Shown here in pieces: positions 1 to 12,345 of a stretch of DNA of 64,000 bases (its first letter is position 1; every line of letters starts with the position of its first letter). The position numbers and the translations under genes were made by a program. The DNA comes from Phyto melanocephala (taxonomy: Eukaryota > Arthropoda > Insecta > Diptera > Rhinophoridae). The stretch is taken from assembly GCA_941918925.1 (NCBI GenBank), contig OW799235.1, forward strand, positions 17,988,701 through 18,052,700. Direction: 5' to 3'. The notes beneath the pieces were generated by a model. It worked only from the letters and a program-made list of their open reading frames with translations, was not told the DNA's origin and did no database searches.

Positions 1-87
1 ATTTTTATTTCTTGCCATTTTATGCAGTTGTTCATAACTTTTTAGCATTTTTTTCACTTAATTTTTTTGAGTTAGTTAACACAAAAA
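1..87. other. AT-rich sequence, nothing recognised
   Basis: Short A/T-rich stretch before the first D1 repeat. No coding, RNA or repeat signal is visible. Confidence 0.5.
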
Positions 88-207
88 AAACAAGTAAGAG
101 CGCTATATTCGGCAGTGCCGAATCTTATATACCCTTCACAACGTGTAGTGATGCAATAACAGTAGTTTGTATCACCATTCATCCCATATGAAATACGTAC
201 ATACATA
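88..207 (+). repeat. DINE-1-like repeat D1, terminal fragment
   Basis: This holds only the hairpin end of a D1 element: AACAAGTAAGAGCGCTATA, then an ATTCGGC/GCCGAAT-type stem, then TATACCCTTCACAACGTG. It runs directly into a second D1 end at about 208, so two copies sit head to tail. The rest of this first copy is missing. Confidence 0.7.
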
Positions 208-432
208 TAAACAAGTAAAAGCGCTATATTCGGCCGTGCCGAATCTTATATACCCTTCACAACGTGTAGTCATGCAATAACAGTAAATTCACGTATGTAT
301 GTTAAAAAAAACAAAAAAAAAATAAAAAAAAAATTTAAAAAAAAAATTTAAAAAAAAAAATGTAAAAAAAAAATTAAAAAAAAAAAAAAATTATTATATA
401 CATATATAATATATATAAAACAAAAAAAAAAT

Positions 433-463
<31 letters not shown>

Positions 464-1008
464 TAAAAATATATATAATATATTAAATAAAAAAAAAAAT
501 AAAAAAAAAATTAAAAAAAAAAATTTTAAAAAAATTAAAAAAAAAAATTTTAAAAAAATTAAAAAAAAAATTTTTTTGCCTCAGCTGGGATTCGATGCCA
601 CGTTTTCTCTAACCAGTATACACGTTTGTATGTATGTATGTTGTTGTTGTAATGTTGTTTTTATGAAAAGAAAATCGAGGTGGTCGTGGGTTTTTGCTCA
701 TATCTCAGTTGTTTATGTACCGATGTTTCTGATTTTCAATACCGATCTACTCCCGAATATTTCTGATATTTTAATACCTTACCCGGGTCCAACCTATGTC
801 GGGGGGCTTCAAAAAGTTGATTTCAACATACACACGGACAGACGGTCAGACGGACAGACGGACAGACGGTCAGGGCTTAATCGACTCCTCTATTCATAAG
901 CTTTCAGAAAATATATACTTTATGGGGTCGGAAATGAAAATTGTAGAAATTTCACACGGAATGACAAACCTATATATACCCTTTTTCACTGTGTGAAGGG
1001 TATAAAAA
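208..1008 (+). mobile_element. DINE-1-like repeat D1, full-length copy
   Basis: From one end to the other: the AACAAGTAAAAGCGC end with its ATTCGGCCGTGCCGAAT hairpin; a core of about 280 bp that is nearly pure A/T; the block CTCAGCTGGGATTCGATGCC; a TATG/TTG microsatellite; GACGGACA octamer repeats; CCCATAAAGTATATA-type blocks; and the end GAAGGGTATAAAA. The order of TATACCC ends, AAAGTATATA, GAGTCGAT and CGTCTGTC repeats recalls Drosophila INE-1/DINE-1, a non-autonomous Helentron relative; the relationship is inferred. The 107-residue open frame at 576-899 is treated as incidental. Confidence 0.75.
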
Positions 1009-3073
1009 GAAAGCAAATGTAAAATATGAACGCTCGCAAATTTAACACTGCAGTAAAATGACATGACAAAAAGCCTTTAGGCCCTAAAGTTTAGGGGCTG
1101 GGTTGCATCTAATGAATATGAAAGACTGTGATCTAAATAAATAATGTCAAAATAGTTGAAGTTGTTTTGGTGGATAGTGTACACATAATATCTAAGAATG
1201 TACGTTAGTACTACATAAGTATGTATGTAGGTAAACTTACAGTTTTGAAAAGAAAACAGAAATAATGACGAATTATTGAAACTTAACACGACGCTAGAAT
1301 GAATTAATACATACAAGGTAGTATACATAAGTATGTACATATACTTAGGTAAGTACCTATGAATTTAAACATAAATACATACTTATATACTATATGTATG
1401 AATGGTAATGTACATATTAAAAAAATTAATCTAAACCTAAAAAAATATTTCACAATTTTTTTTTTCATTTTATATATCGTCGGCAAAACATGCAAACCTG
1501 CTAAATCCATTTTTTAAGTAAATTGAGATTTTGATGCCATGTGGTAGAATGCCTCGTGGGCCAGCATGTAGTTTTTCTTCAATTTAAGTCTTGAAGTGTG
1601 TAAAAAGGGGTTTGATAAGAAAAACTACTAAGGGCCGTTAACAATAAAAAAATTAACCTATAGTTAACACTTAACTCAAAATTTAAACCTTGGTTAGCCA
1701 AAACCCATTAACACAAAGTTCAGTTATCTTATAACTTTTAGATTATTTTGCCAAATTTCAATTAAATTTAACCGAGTACTATTTGGCGTTTAAGTTCTTA
1801 AATGGAAGAAAATATTTGAATATAAATATTTTTGATATTTTTAAACAATTGAAAGATGCCTTAACGATTAAAAAGATTTACACATTTTTATAATTTATAT
1901 AAAATAAATATTTCTTATGGTATGAAAAGAAAATATAACCACAGAAGTCAAATGGATCATTTTAATTTTCCTGATGCAAAGTTTTTTATGAGATATCGTT
2001 TATCTAAGAGAATTGTTAAATTTAGAGCAAAAATTATTTCAAAATACATTCAATTTTTAATAAATTTATTAGCAGATGGGTGCACATTAAAAATTTATAT
2101 TTATGTATGCATTTCTTCTTCTTTTTGAAATTCATTCATAACAATTGATAACTACAAGTTAACTAACTCTTGCCTATTGTTAACAAACATTTTTAATTTG
2201 TAGTTAAAATTTCCGTTTAAGCTTACTGAAAATTAGTAAACTTTTACGTTAAATTTACTTAACTGAATATTATGTTAATAGTGTTTATTACTAACTCCAA
2301 TTTAAAATATGAGTAGTTTTTTGTCGCTCCTGTAAAATTTGCTGAAAGAAACTAAGCAAGTTTGTATATTAAGCCGATATGTTAAATATAATACATATAT
2401 ACTAATTAAGATAAATTAATTTTTAGCAAGGTTTCACTCTATAAATTAATGAATGTTTTGCTTCTGAAATATTGCAATGATACATTTTACTTTAATTTTT
2501 TAAAACTCCGGGAAATTTCCTTAAAACTACGTAGATAATTATATAAATAATACAATAACTTTAACAGTAATTTAATAGCAACAATTACACTTTAAACATA
2601 TTTTTAATGTGAAATTTCAGAAAAATTAAAAAAAAACTCTCTAAAATTAGACATTTAGATATTTGAAAAAAAGTAATAAATTTTATATTAATAAAAATTG
2701 AAATGTGTTTCTAATATCGTAGTCACCTTAATCAATATTTACCAACATCAATGCTGCTATTACTATTTTTATCTTCGCTGAAGGAGATAATTATAATTAC
2801 ACACAATATGTAATAGCGCAGCTACAAAATAATCTAAAGCAACATTATTCATTTGTATGTGAAAATGTATTCGAGCATTAAAAATTGCATTAAAATTTAT
2901 ACAAAAAGGTATTGAGTTGAGAGATAGTAAAAAAAAACACAAATATATATTTATAAACTTTCTAGGTTAACAGAAAGGGCGAGTTTTATTTTTGCATATG
3001 AAATAAGAAAAAATCTCAGATAAATTTTAAAACAATAACAAAAAAACTAATGTTAATAAAAACAAATCAATTT
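1009..3073. other. AT-rich non-coding stretch
   Basis: About 2 kb with no supported gene. Several GTTAAC motifs lie in inverted positions near 1630-1670 and 2155-2195, and TATG microsatellites occur around 1210-1400. Short open frames here have no recognisable domain. Confidence 0.5.
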
Positions 3074-3300
3074 AAACAAGTAAGAGCACTATATTCGGCT
3101 GTGGCGAATTTTTGATACCCACCATCAATTCTGTGTACTTTTATAGCACAAAATTTATTATTTTGTTATTAACAGTAATCGCTATAAAATAATTTCTTTA
3201 TACTAAAATATGTATCAATTTCTTTGTGTAACTCCGATTTGGTATTAAAATATTTTCTTAAATGTAGACTTACAATGAAATCTTAAGTATTTTTACATAT
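3074..3300 (-). repeat. DINE-1-like repeat D2, hairpin-end fragment
   Basis: It begins AAACAAGTAAGAGCACTATA, followed by a degraded ATTCGGC hairpin and GATACCCACCATC, then the block with TACTTTTATAGCACAAAAT found in the D2 copies at 6.4-7.6, 20.2-22.6 and 25.8-26.4 kb. The opposite end is not clear; a worn CTTTATGGGGT block near 3550 may belong to it. Confidence 0.65.
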
Positions 3301-3760
3301 ACTATTCACTCTTTTTACTAAAATATTAACTTTTTGGCGATGCAATCGCTAATTTGTATTAGAGAATTTTAGCGATAACAATTTTAGCTAAAATTGCGGC
3401 GAAATGAATTTTAAGGCATGGCCAAATTAAGCAATATACATTAGAGAATTCCATTTGTAATCTTTTAACAGATTTTTTAGAGCTTTAGCGATAGAGATTT
3501 AGTTTTACGTATTACAGAATAAGATTGCAGGACTCAGAATATACATATATACTTTATGGGGTATGTCGAATAGATTTTATTTATTTTTATTTTCCGACTT
3601 GTCTGCTAGATTTCTTACTATGAAAATAAATATAAGCTTCTTAATTATCTAAAATAAAACAAATAATTTAGCAAGTGATAAAAATATAAGTAGTTAAAAT
3701 TAAAAAAAAAAAAAAATACAAATAATAGAAAAAATTACCGAAAAAAAATCAATTTTAAGA

Positions 3761-4853
3761 AAAAGTGAATAAATTTTAAAGTGAATCATTTTTATTCTGG
3801 CTTAAGTTCATTTATTCCATTATTTAACTAGAAAAGCCCGGCACGCGTTGCTATGCCCCCTAATGATTAAAAATGTATTCTGATCTCAAATTGAATATCA
3901 AGTGGAAAAAGCTAAAAATTATAACTTTTTTTAATGGGCGTGGCACTGCCCACTTTTCTAATCACTAATCTGTACAGTCATGACAGCTCAATATGTGTGC
4001 GAAGTTTCACAAAAATCGGTTCAGAGCAAGTATCTCAAAATTATAACTTTTTTTATGGGCGTGGCCCTGCCCACTTTTCTAATCACGAAATTATTCAGTT
4101 ATGACAACTCAATATGTGTGTGCAAAGTTTCAGAAAAATCGGTTCAGTGCAAGCACCTCAAAATTATAACTTTTTTTTATGGGCGTGGCCGTGCCCACTT
4201 TACCAATCACGAAAGTATACAGTCATGACAGCTCAATATGTGTGCAAAGTTTCAGAAAAATCGGTCCAATGCAAGTACCTCAAAATTATAACTTTTTTAT
4301 GGGCGTGGCCCGGCCCACTTTTCTAATCTCGAAATTAAATATATAGTCATAGCAGCTCGATATGTGTGCAAAGTTTCAGGAAAATCGGTCAAGTGCAAGT
4401 AGCTAAAAATGATAACTAATTTCTTATGGGCGTGGCCCCGCCCACTTTTTACCACCCATAAACACTTTCTGGAATGTTTTCAACAACTTACCAAAGTTTG
4501 AGTCCGATCGGTTTGACAGTTTTGGAGTCTATAGCTAACACACACACACAAACACACACACAGAGTTTCACTTTTATATATATTCAAATTAAATTAAAAT
4601 GCAATCATTTTTAGGAATATTCTTTAAAATTATTTCCGATATTAGCCAAGTGGAATGCATTTTTGAAACCAGCTACGATTTCATCATCAGCACTCTTTAT
4701 TGGTATACTTCTATGTAATTTAATAATATCGGAAATAATTTTAAAGAATATTCCTAAAAATGATTGCAATTTAATTAAATTTGAATTATAAAAATTGAAT
4801 AATAGAATAAATGAACTTAAGCCAGTATAAAAATGATTCACATTAAAATTTTA
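3761..4853. mobile_element. Foldback (long-hairpin) element, split by a CCCGG-type repeat
   Basis: Two inverted segments define it. An inner pair, 4600-4644 and 4724-4768, is a perfect 45-bp match. An outer pair, about 3775-3828 and 4786-4848, is an imperfect match sharing GGCTTAAGTTCATTTATTC. The outer left arm is separated from the inner left arm by the repeat at 3832-4582, while the right arm is continuous. The original element was therefore a hairpin with arms of about 115 bp and a loop of about 79 bp. No coding capacity is seen. Confidence 0.7.
3832..4582 (+). repeat. CCCGG-type interspersed repeat with about 122-bp internal tandem units
   Basis: It opens with AAGCCCGGCACGCGTTGCTA. Inside are four to five units of about 122 bp, each containing ATAACTTTTTT, TGGGCGTGGC, CCCACTTTTCTAATCAC, CAATATGTGTG and AAAAATCGGT. 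It ends with a CA-rich tract and TTTCACTTTTATATATA. Related copies are at 27541-27695 and 42538-43268. The class is unassigned. The inverted-repeat host around it shows directly that it is an insertion. Confidence 0.75.
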
Positions 4854-6366
4854 CATATAGAAAAGTCGAATAAAATATTAATATAAAAAATTAATAATAA
4901 TAATAATAATAATAGTTAAAAATTCTTTTTAATATCAAAATAACAAGATAATATTTGCCAATCACTATATATAATGAAATAATAATAAAATAATTAAATA
5001 AATAATTCCAAAAAAAGCTTCATTTGATTTCTATGAGATTTTTTCCCAAATATCTACTTTTATACTTCATATATCAATTACTTTATATGTTTTTCGGTCA
5101 GAAGTCTTCCAGTATTCATATAAAATTCTTACTTGTTTATAGACATTTCTTACAGACATCTGACAAATGTCGGACAATTTTGCAGACTGGATTATCACCA
5201 CAGGTGAAGGGTATAATAAAAAAGTTTAGTCTGGCAGCGTTCCGTAAGATTGATGACCATATCAGAAAGTTTCCCGTACACCTATAAATATGATGTATTT
5301 TCGCCAAAAAAAATTTTCGCTCTATTGTAAAGTGACGTGCATAAAAATTTAAAGGTAGAACCAAACTCCCATTAATTTAAATTTTTTTTTCCTTAAAATG
5401 CAGTCTTTTTAAATAAAAGAAACATTTTCTTTTTGAATTACCTTTTTAATTATATTTCTTGTCTTAACGTTTTGAAGGAAAACTAACTTTCAACCTTTTC
5501 AAATACAAAGTAAATGCCGCTCTATATGTATATTCCCATATCATATCATATCATATGTATGTATGTATAAAATATCACAGTTAAAATATATGTACATGAA
5601 AGAGTGTATAATATACATACATACATTCATACATTGCAATATTATACAGGTGTGTTTTACTTTTAACCTTTATTTTAGTATAACTATTTTTTTATTAATT
5701 CTTTTAATTTGCAAAAACTGTTTCTAACCTTCTATTATAAGTCAAGACGACACCAACTACAAACTGACGAATAATAAAGTCAACTTATCGCAGTAAAAGA
5801 AATTCATTTTTTTTTTACAAAACATAACAAAATAACACACAACAATTTGGTCATAAATTAACAATATATTTATAGATATATTTATATTTGAAAAGTGTAC
5901 GCAAATAAGAACGAGTCAGCGCAAAGACAAAAGGAAAAGGTCATGGTTAAAAAAACGAAGCATGAAATGGCAAACAAAAAAAATAATAACACAAAGTTGT
6001 TATATTTTTTAATGACATTAATTATATAAAAAACAAAGCTATAAATGATAGGTTGCAGAAAAAAAAAATTTCTCACAACGCAAAAAAAAATTTAGCTTCA
6101 AATAGAAAAGAAAGTTATTGCGACAGTAATAAAAAAATATTTGTAACGTTATTAACATTTTCGGTTAAATTCGTGAAAAGCCTTTTCTAGTAAAACCAGA
6201 AAATACGCTAAAAACACGTATTTTACTTTTTGGCACTGTTTCGATAGCTTCGTAACACTGTACTATTTATACTGGTTATCAGAACTTATGTTTTTGATTA
6301 CTTACAGAAAGAAAACGCAAGTGATTGGAAAATGAAATTAGTATGATAAAATTGATCAGCTACTTT
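4854..6366. other. AT-rich stretch with microsatellites
   Basis: No gene is supported. An (AAT)n run lies at about 4893-4912 and CATAT/TATG repeats at about 5530-5570 and 5610-5630. Short open frames (for example 5024-5287) show no recognised domain. Confidence 0.5.
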
Positions 6367-7614
6367 TATACCCGCCACCATTTTGTCATTCCGTTTGTAA
6401 CACATCGAAATATCCATTTTAGACCCCATAAAGTATATATATTCTGAATCGATGTTTCACTTTATGACGATCTAGCTATGTCCGTCCGTCTGTTGAAAGC
6501 ACGTAGAGGTCGGACGGAAAAAGCTAGGGGGCTTAAATTTTGCCAAAATATTTCTTATACACAAGGTTTGTTTGATATTATAAATGGGCTAAATTGAAAT
6601 ATAAGGAAGAGAGTTATAGCTCGTAATACAAGAGTAGGTCAAAAAAACCATGTCCTTCCAACATCGAATAAAATGCAAGTGTGTCCAAACGCATTAACGT
6701 AGAGCCATGAAGCTTCGAATATATATTTCCCGAGTAAAAACAATATTTTTCCCTAAAAATTGCTTAAATCTATGCATTAGAAAAGAAGTTATAGATCAAA
6801 ATGTACGAAAATTTATACCGCAGTGTATTTTTTGGTATATTTAAAATTTAAAACCTAATAAAACTAACAAAATAAGATGTACGATTCTGAAATTTTGCAA
6901 ACATTGCTTTTTGGACAAAGGCTTTGTTCTAACGACAAATAAATGTGACACGCCCACTTTTACGCCCACCTCCCATATAACGCTTTATCTCAAATTTTTA
7001 TAATTTCTCTATAAATAAAGATTTTGGAATAATAAAGGACTATATTGAAATATCTTAGTGTATTTATTAGCAGAAACAACTTCGACACGCCTACTATAAC
7101 GCTCACTTTTCACGTAATCCACTGTTAATGAAATTTTAAATCGCATAAAACCGACAAAATTAGAGGTATGATGGTGAAATTTGCTACATATATCCTTCTA
7201 GTCAATGTCATTGTTATGCCAGAAAATTTAAGTGACACGCCCACTTTAACGACTACCTCCCATATAACGGTTTATCTTAAATTTATATAATTTCTCTATG
7301 GACAAAGTTTTTGGAAGAATAAAGGACTCTATATTGAAATATCTAAGTTATATTTATTAGCAGAAACTATATTGACACGCCTACTTTAATGCCCACTTTC
7401 ATTAAAAGTCTAAATTTACAAAAATACTATTCTATATGATATGCTAGTATATCGATGTTATACAAAGAAAGTGATACATATTTTAGTATAAAGATATTAT
7501 TCCATAGCGATTACTATTAATAACAAAATAATACATTTTGTGCTATAAAAGTACACAAAATTGGTGGTGGGTATAAAAGATTCGGCACAGCCGAATATAG
7601 TGCTCTTACTTGTT
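6367..7614 (+). mobile_element. DINE-1-like repeat D2, full-length copy
   Basis: It starts TATACCCGCCACCATTTTGT, has CCCCATAAAGTATATATATT and GATCTAGCTATGTCCGTCCG near the start, and ends with the hairpin ATTCGGCACAGCCGAAT followed by ATAGTGCTCTTACTTGTTT. The AAAGTATATATATTCT and ATCTAGC-ATGTCCGTC blocks resemble Drosophila INE-1/DINE-1. Two internal units containing ACGCCCAC...CTCCCATATAACG lie about 280 bp apart (near 6953 and 7236). No long open frame is present, so it is non-autonomous. Confidence 0.8.
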
Positions 7615-7764
7615 TTATATTTAAATACTCTAATTGTCTGAAGTTTAAGTGTAACCATTTGAAATGCAAAAAGCTTTTCAATGCACTTACATATGTTATT
7701 GTATTAAAGCCAATTTAAAAAAAAAATTATTTAAAATCATACAAAAGTATGATATGTGACCATC

Positions 7765-7927
7765 GATGGTCACAGGTAGAAAGGTCCTTCCTTAAGTAAT
7801 TATAACTTTACAGGTGAAGGTAAAAAAGTAATAGAAACTGAATTATCATGTAATGTAATGTAATGGAATCACTGAAAAATTTAATTTCGTAAAAAAATAC
7901 TAGAAGGGGCTTTCACTTGTGACCATC
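7765..7927 (+). mobile_element. Short MITE (GGTCACAGGTAGAAAG family)
   Basis: A 163-bp sequence with imperfect terminal inverted repeats: GATGGTCACAGGTAGAAAG at the left, and GATGGTCACAAGTGAAAGC when the right end is read on the other strand. Internal sequence ATAACTTTACAGG is shared with the copies at 12451-12652 and about 56342-56450. It has no coding capacity. Confidence 0.6.
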
Positions 7928-8358
7928 AAAATATTTATTTTTTTGGTTTTTATTAAAAAATAAATTAAACAATAAAACATGTAAAAATATCAAAACATGG
8001 CATTTCCAATTAGCATCGTTGCATGCTTATAACAAGGGCTGAGATTTTAATTTAAATGTTTAAAGTTATTGTTTACTTTTATCACAAATTAAATTTATTA
8101 TTATTAAGTCATAATTTTGCCTATTTTAGTTTTAAGTTAATGTTTTCATTTAAGCTTAAATCAATTAATTTATGCTGGATAACGTATATATCTACAAAGA
8201 ATCATCAACATGGCAACTCTATTGCTCTCATAATTAATTATTCGAATTCGTAGCAAGACGTTGATTAATAAACTATATATTGCGGTCGACCAATTCAATC
8301 TAGTTCTAGTTGTAAATAATTTCCTTCAATCAAATCCAACTATAAACACCTAATCTAA
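7928..8358. other. AT-rich stretch, nothing recognised
   Basis: No repeat or gene signal that I can support. A 65-codon open frame at 8056-8253 has low-complexity AT-driven composition. Confidence 0.45.
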
Positions 8359-9067
8359 AAACAAGTAAGAGCGCTATATTCGGCCGTGCCGAATCTTATA
8401 TACCCTTCACAACGTGTAGTCATGCAATAACAGTAGTTTGTATCACCATTCATCCCATATGAAATACGTACATACATATAAAAAACATACATATAAAAAC
8501 ATATATAAAAAAATATAAAAAAATTAAAAAAATATAAAAAAAAAAAATTTAAAATAAATAATTAAAATATATATAATAAATATAAAACAAACAAAAAAAT
8601 TAAAAAAAAAAAACATAAAAAAAATTAAAAAAAAAAAACATAAAAAAAATTAAAAAAAAAAAATAATAAAAATATAAATAACATATTAAATAAAAAATAA
8701 AAAAAAAATAAAAAATTAAAAAAAAATATAAAAAAAATAAAACAACATTTTTTTTGGCTCAGCTGGGATTCGATGCCACGTTTTCTCTAACCAGTATACA
8801 CGTTTGTATGTATGTATGTTGTTGTTGTAATGTTGTAATGTTGTTTTGTTAAAAAAAAAATCAAGGTGGTCGTGGGTTTTTGCCCATATCTCAGTTGTTT
8901 ATGAACCGATGTTTCTGATTTTCAATACCGATTTACTCCCGAATATTTTTGATATTTTAATACCTCACCCGGGTCCAAGTGATGTCGGGGGGGGCTTCAG
9001 AAAGTTGATTTCAACATACACACGGACAGACTGACAGAGCTTAATCGACTCCACCTATTCATAAGCT
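8359..9067 (+). mobile_element. DINE-1-like repeat D1, truncated copy
   Basis: The hairpin end (AACAAGTAAGAGCGCTATATTCGG, cut here to show only the AACAAGTAAG start), the A/T core, the GCTCAGCTGGGATTCGATGC block and the GGTGGTCGTGGG block are all present. The copy stops at ATAAGCTT near 9067, so the TATGGGGTCGG and GGGTATAAAA segments are lost. Confidence 0.75.
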
Positions 9068-9960
9068 TGTATCATCTGGCATTACTTTTATATTTTTGTT
9101 ACACATATATGGTTTGCGCATGTATTAGTAGCAACTTTTTTCGCTTATAACACCTAAAAAAACTGAACTAATTTTAATAATAATTATTTTGTGCACATCT
9201 GCAAAAGGTTTATTTTCTTCATTAAAACCGTTTGTATAATGTTAGCGTAAACTGCTTAAAAAGAAATCGACTTGCCTGCAATATTTATGAGATGAATCGA
9301 AATTTTGTGAGCTGCGAACCTTTAAAAAAAATGTTTTCTTTAACAAAATTTCCAATTTTTCATGCAAAGCAGGCGTTAAAAAATTAAATGAGTTTTGTTT
9401 TTACGCTACTTATGTATATTTAAAACTCTTTAGGTATACAAATACAAATTTTTTATAGTTTGATTTTAGAGTGTTGGGCAAATATACCTAAATTCACCAT
9501 CGCTTCCACCTGCTATAAATTTGCTTGATTACTTTTTTTAATAATAAAGAAATTGCTAACTGTATTTTACGTATGTATTTTGTTGTTTACAAATATGTAA
9601 CATATTGTTGTTAACATATGTATGTAGTTTTCTGGTTTAAGCACATATTTTTTTAGTACATAAAATTCCCAGCTCTGCTAATAACAATCAAATTTAATAA
9701 CTTACTTTTTTATTAAAAAATCCAATTTTAGCAAACAAAAAATATTAATTTAGTGACTTCAAATGATAACACGTACCTGCAATTGAAATAAATAAAATAA
9801 CATGTTAATAAATTGTTTAACGAATGTGTCAAAATTGTAATAAAGAAATAAATTTGAAATAAAAACATTTTTTCAATGTATGCTGTGTTCCAATTGATAT
9901 AAAAAATTATACCGTATAATTGTATTAATTTATATAATTCTAAAAATATCCCAACATTTT
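9068..9960. other. AT-rich stretch, nothing recognised
   Basis: No gene, RNA or repeat boundary could be supported. Confidence 0.45.
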
Positions 9961-10034
9961 GTCGTTCGTAAATTAATGTGTTCTATGTGACATATAAAAC
10001 CTATACATATAGAACACAATAATTTACGAACGAC
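9961..10034. repeat. Palindromic mini-MITE (GTCGTTCGTAAATTA)
   Basis: A 74-bp palindrome with arms GTCGTTCGTAAATTAATGTG (left) and GTCGTTCGTAAATTATTGTG (right, other strand). Half of the same sequence, CGTCGTTCGTAAATTATTAT, lies at about 56309-56330 next to another MITE. Confidence 0.6.
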
Positions 10035-10925
10035 GATTTACCAAATCTTTATTCAAAAATAAAATATTTGTACAATTTAAGTATTACAAATCTGGCATCT
10101 CAACAAGAAAGGAAACAAAAACATTAAAAAACTAACAAAAAAATTTACTATCTCAACATAGTTGTGACCATTAATTCAACGTTTGTTATTGAATACTTTT
10201 ATCACAAATTAAGTGTAATTTAAAACTTAATTAAGCAAATAAATGTACAGGTTAAGTAAAACAACAAAAATAATGTAAAAAAAACAAACAGCCACTACAA
10301 CTAAATACATAATATTAATAAACATCAGCAACACCAACAGTAAAAGTAGAAAATTTCAAAAAGCAAATACAAACGTAAACAAAATGAATGGTTAGCATGA
10401 GCGAGAAGAGCAAAAGAAGAAGAAGGCGAGAAGAGCAAAAGAAGAAGAAGGTGAGAAACAGCCATTTATACACTGTCAGAAATAATAGCGAAAACGAATG
10501 CACAAAACAAGCAAAATAAACTAAACAAGTTAACAACAGCAAAATTACATCAAAGATGAATTAACAAGATAAAAACGATGCAATTACATATAAACTTATT
10601 GACACTTACAGTTGCAAACAACAAAAAAAAAAAAAATATTATATTTATTAGGTAAGTACGGTGTGTGTTGGTAGCTCCGACTACATTATATTAGTTTTGC
10701 ATTTATAAAAAAACCAAAAAAAAAAAAAAAATCGTTTACGTTTTTGCAAAAAAATATGTCTTGCATATATAAAATAAAATTGTTTAAATTTATATATTTA
10801 ATACATTGCACTTAGAAAATGTTTTTTTTTTCGAAATAACTTTACCCAGTACCTCTACAGTCTTTTTATCGGGTCTAAAATAAACAAAAAATAGTAAGAA
10901 CTGTGTCTATAAATTATCCTAGGGC
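10035..10925. other. A-rich stretch with a 25-bp duplication
   Basis: This A-rich region holds a tandem duplication of a 25-bp purine-rich unit (GCGAGAAGAGCAAAAGAAGA and five more bases) at 10401-10450. TTAGGTAAGTACG near 10649 resembles a splice donor, but no exon can be assigned to it. Confidence 0.4.
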
Positions 10926-11095
10926 TGGAAACAGAGGCAGTCGTGTTTATTTGTTCATATCTCAGAAAGTTATGGGGCGAGTATGCTGATTTCTAATATC
11001 AATCTGCTCCTGAATATTCTTGATATTTTGATACCTTACACGGGTCTTGGCGATGTCGGGTGGCTTCAAAAAGTTGATTTCAACATACACATGTA
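10926..11095 (+). repeat. DINE-1-like repeat D1, internal fragment
   Basis: Only the middle block is present: GTCGTGTTTATTTGTTCATA, GATGTCGGGTGGCTTCAAAA and GTTGATTTCAACATACACA. Both ends are missing. Confidence 0.65.
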
Positions 11096-11884
11096 AAAAA
11101 TAAAAATCAATATTTTTTAGAAGAGCGACGTCAAATTACACATAAACAAAATGTTTGTTCGGACAGTTTCTCCAGTATTCATATTTATGCTAAATAAACA
11201 AAAAGAGTACAAAAACTAGACACAATGATTTTCAGCAAAACTATACTTTGTAGTTAAACAAAAAACAAAGATTTTGATGATTTAGGTATAAAAACCCAAG
11301 CAATTAAAGGTAATATAGCATAAACTCATAAAAAGAAAAATTGTTTAATAATTTGGATTAACCGAAAAGGCAACAATATGTAAGGTCATTACACTCCCGC
11401 TCACTGTTTATATTTAAAGCAAGCAATTAAAAATTGTCTACAAAAATCAAAACTGCAAATTGAAGAACTGAAAAAAATAATAATAAAAAGCTATATATGT
11501 CCATACATAATTTGTATGTACATACATTAGACTGGCTCAAAATTCTTCCGTTTCTAATCGACGAAATAAATAGGTATATATTTTAAATTTCAAACAAATC
11601 GGACAATATTTAGAGGTCGCTAGAAATTTACGATTTTTCGGAATTTATGTCAAATTTAAACAAAAATGTAATTTATATAAAAAAAAATATTTTTGTATCT
11701 AAAAATTAAAAAATTGACAAAACTGTTGCTTGTTTTATTTGTTTAGTTTAATTTATTGCATTTGTTACTATATTTTTTATTCTTCAAGTTATATCTTCTG
11801 AATATTGCCTTTAGAAGCTGCAGGATAGGTATTTCTATGTAAATAAACTAAGCAGAGCATGTACTCTTTTTGTTATAAATTTTT
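11096..11884. other. AT-rich stretch, nothing recognised
   Basis: No coding signal. Sequence from about 11530 (AGACTGGCTCAAAATTCTTC) to 11884 may be the non-coding flank of the element whose protein remnant follows, but no inverted repeat partner was found. Confidence 0.35.
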
Positions 11885-12345
11885 TGTTAGAGAGTTGGTA
11901 AATTCGTTAATCAAAGCAATTCCACGTTCTGCATAATCGTTTAAAATCCTTAAATGGCTCGCTTTTTTTTCTATATGAATATAAACTGCACCGTATTTCC
12001 ACACTGCAGGATCCTTTGTAAGGATCGAATAAGCTTTCTCACGTCCATCATCAATTAATAAATCAAAGATAAATTGAGTGTTTGGTTACAAAATTCTCTA
12101 GTGCAAAATTCTCATGTGTATTGTACATCGCGATAAAGTCATATCGGATACAGGTTTACCCAATCCCTGAGAAACAACTCCAACAAGAAACATTGCCTTT
12201 CTATCAGAAAGATCAATGCGATCAATTGATGCAATAACATCTTTATTATAAATGATTTGTTTATGTTTGATTTTTTTTCTCTCATAACAATTTATTACTC
12301 GATGAATAATCAGACTCGGTCTCCGTAAAACCATCATAGCTTTTT
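11885..12345 (-). pseudogene. Remnant of an arthropod transposable-element protein, family unassigned
   Basis: On the minus strand an 80-codon open frame (12337-12098) contains KDVIASIDRIDLSDRKAMFL, and after an internal break a second piece (about 12070-11890) contains NDYAERGIALINEF. From memory both motifs belong to one family of repeat-encoded arthropod proteins, near its N-terminal third and its C-terminus respectively, so the middle appears deleted. I cannot name the superfamily. Stops and the missing middle make it non-functional. A host gene is unlikely given the surroundings. Confidence 0.4.

Noticed and set aside
576..899. A 107-124 residue open frame (with FAHISVVY...FNTDLLPNISDIL) that recurs in D1 copies at 576, 23360 (minus), 35145 and others
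   Set aside because: It runs through simple repeats (TATG, GACGGACA), its end depends on the octamer count, and the related D1 subfamily stops early. Shared descent of a non-coding repeat explains it. A dN/dS test across copies would settle it.
3832..4440. CRISPR-like array (regular repeats of about 122 bp)
   Set aside because: The units are contiguous tandem repeats without unique spacers, in a eukaryotic repeat found at other sites in the window.
10649..10665. Splice donor TTAGGTAAGTACG as evidence of a host exon
   Set aside because: A single donor match in AT-rich DNA without an open frame or partner acceptor is not enough.
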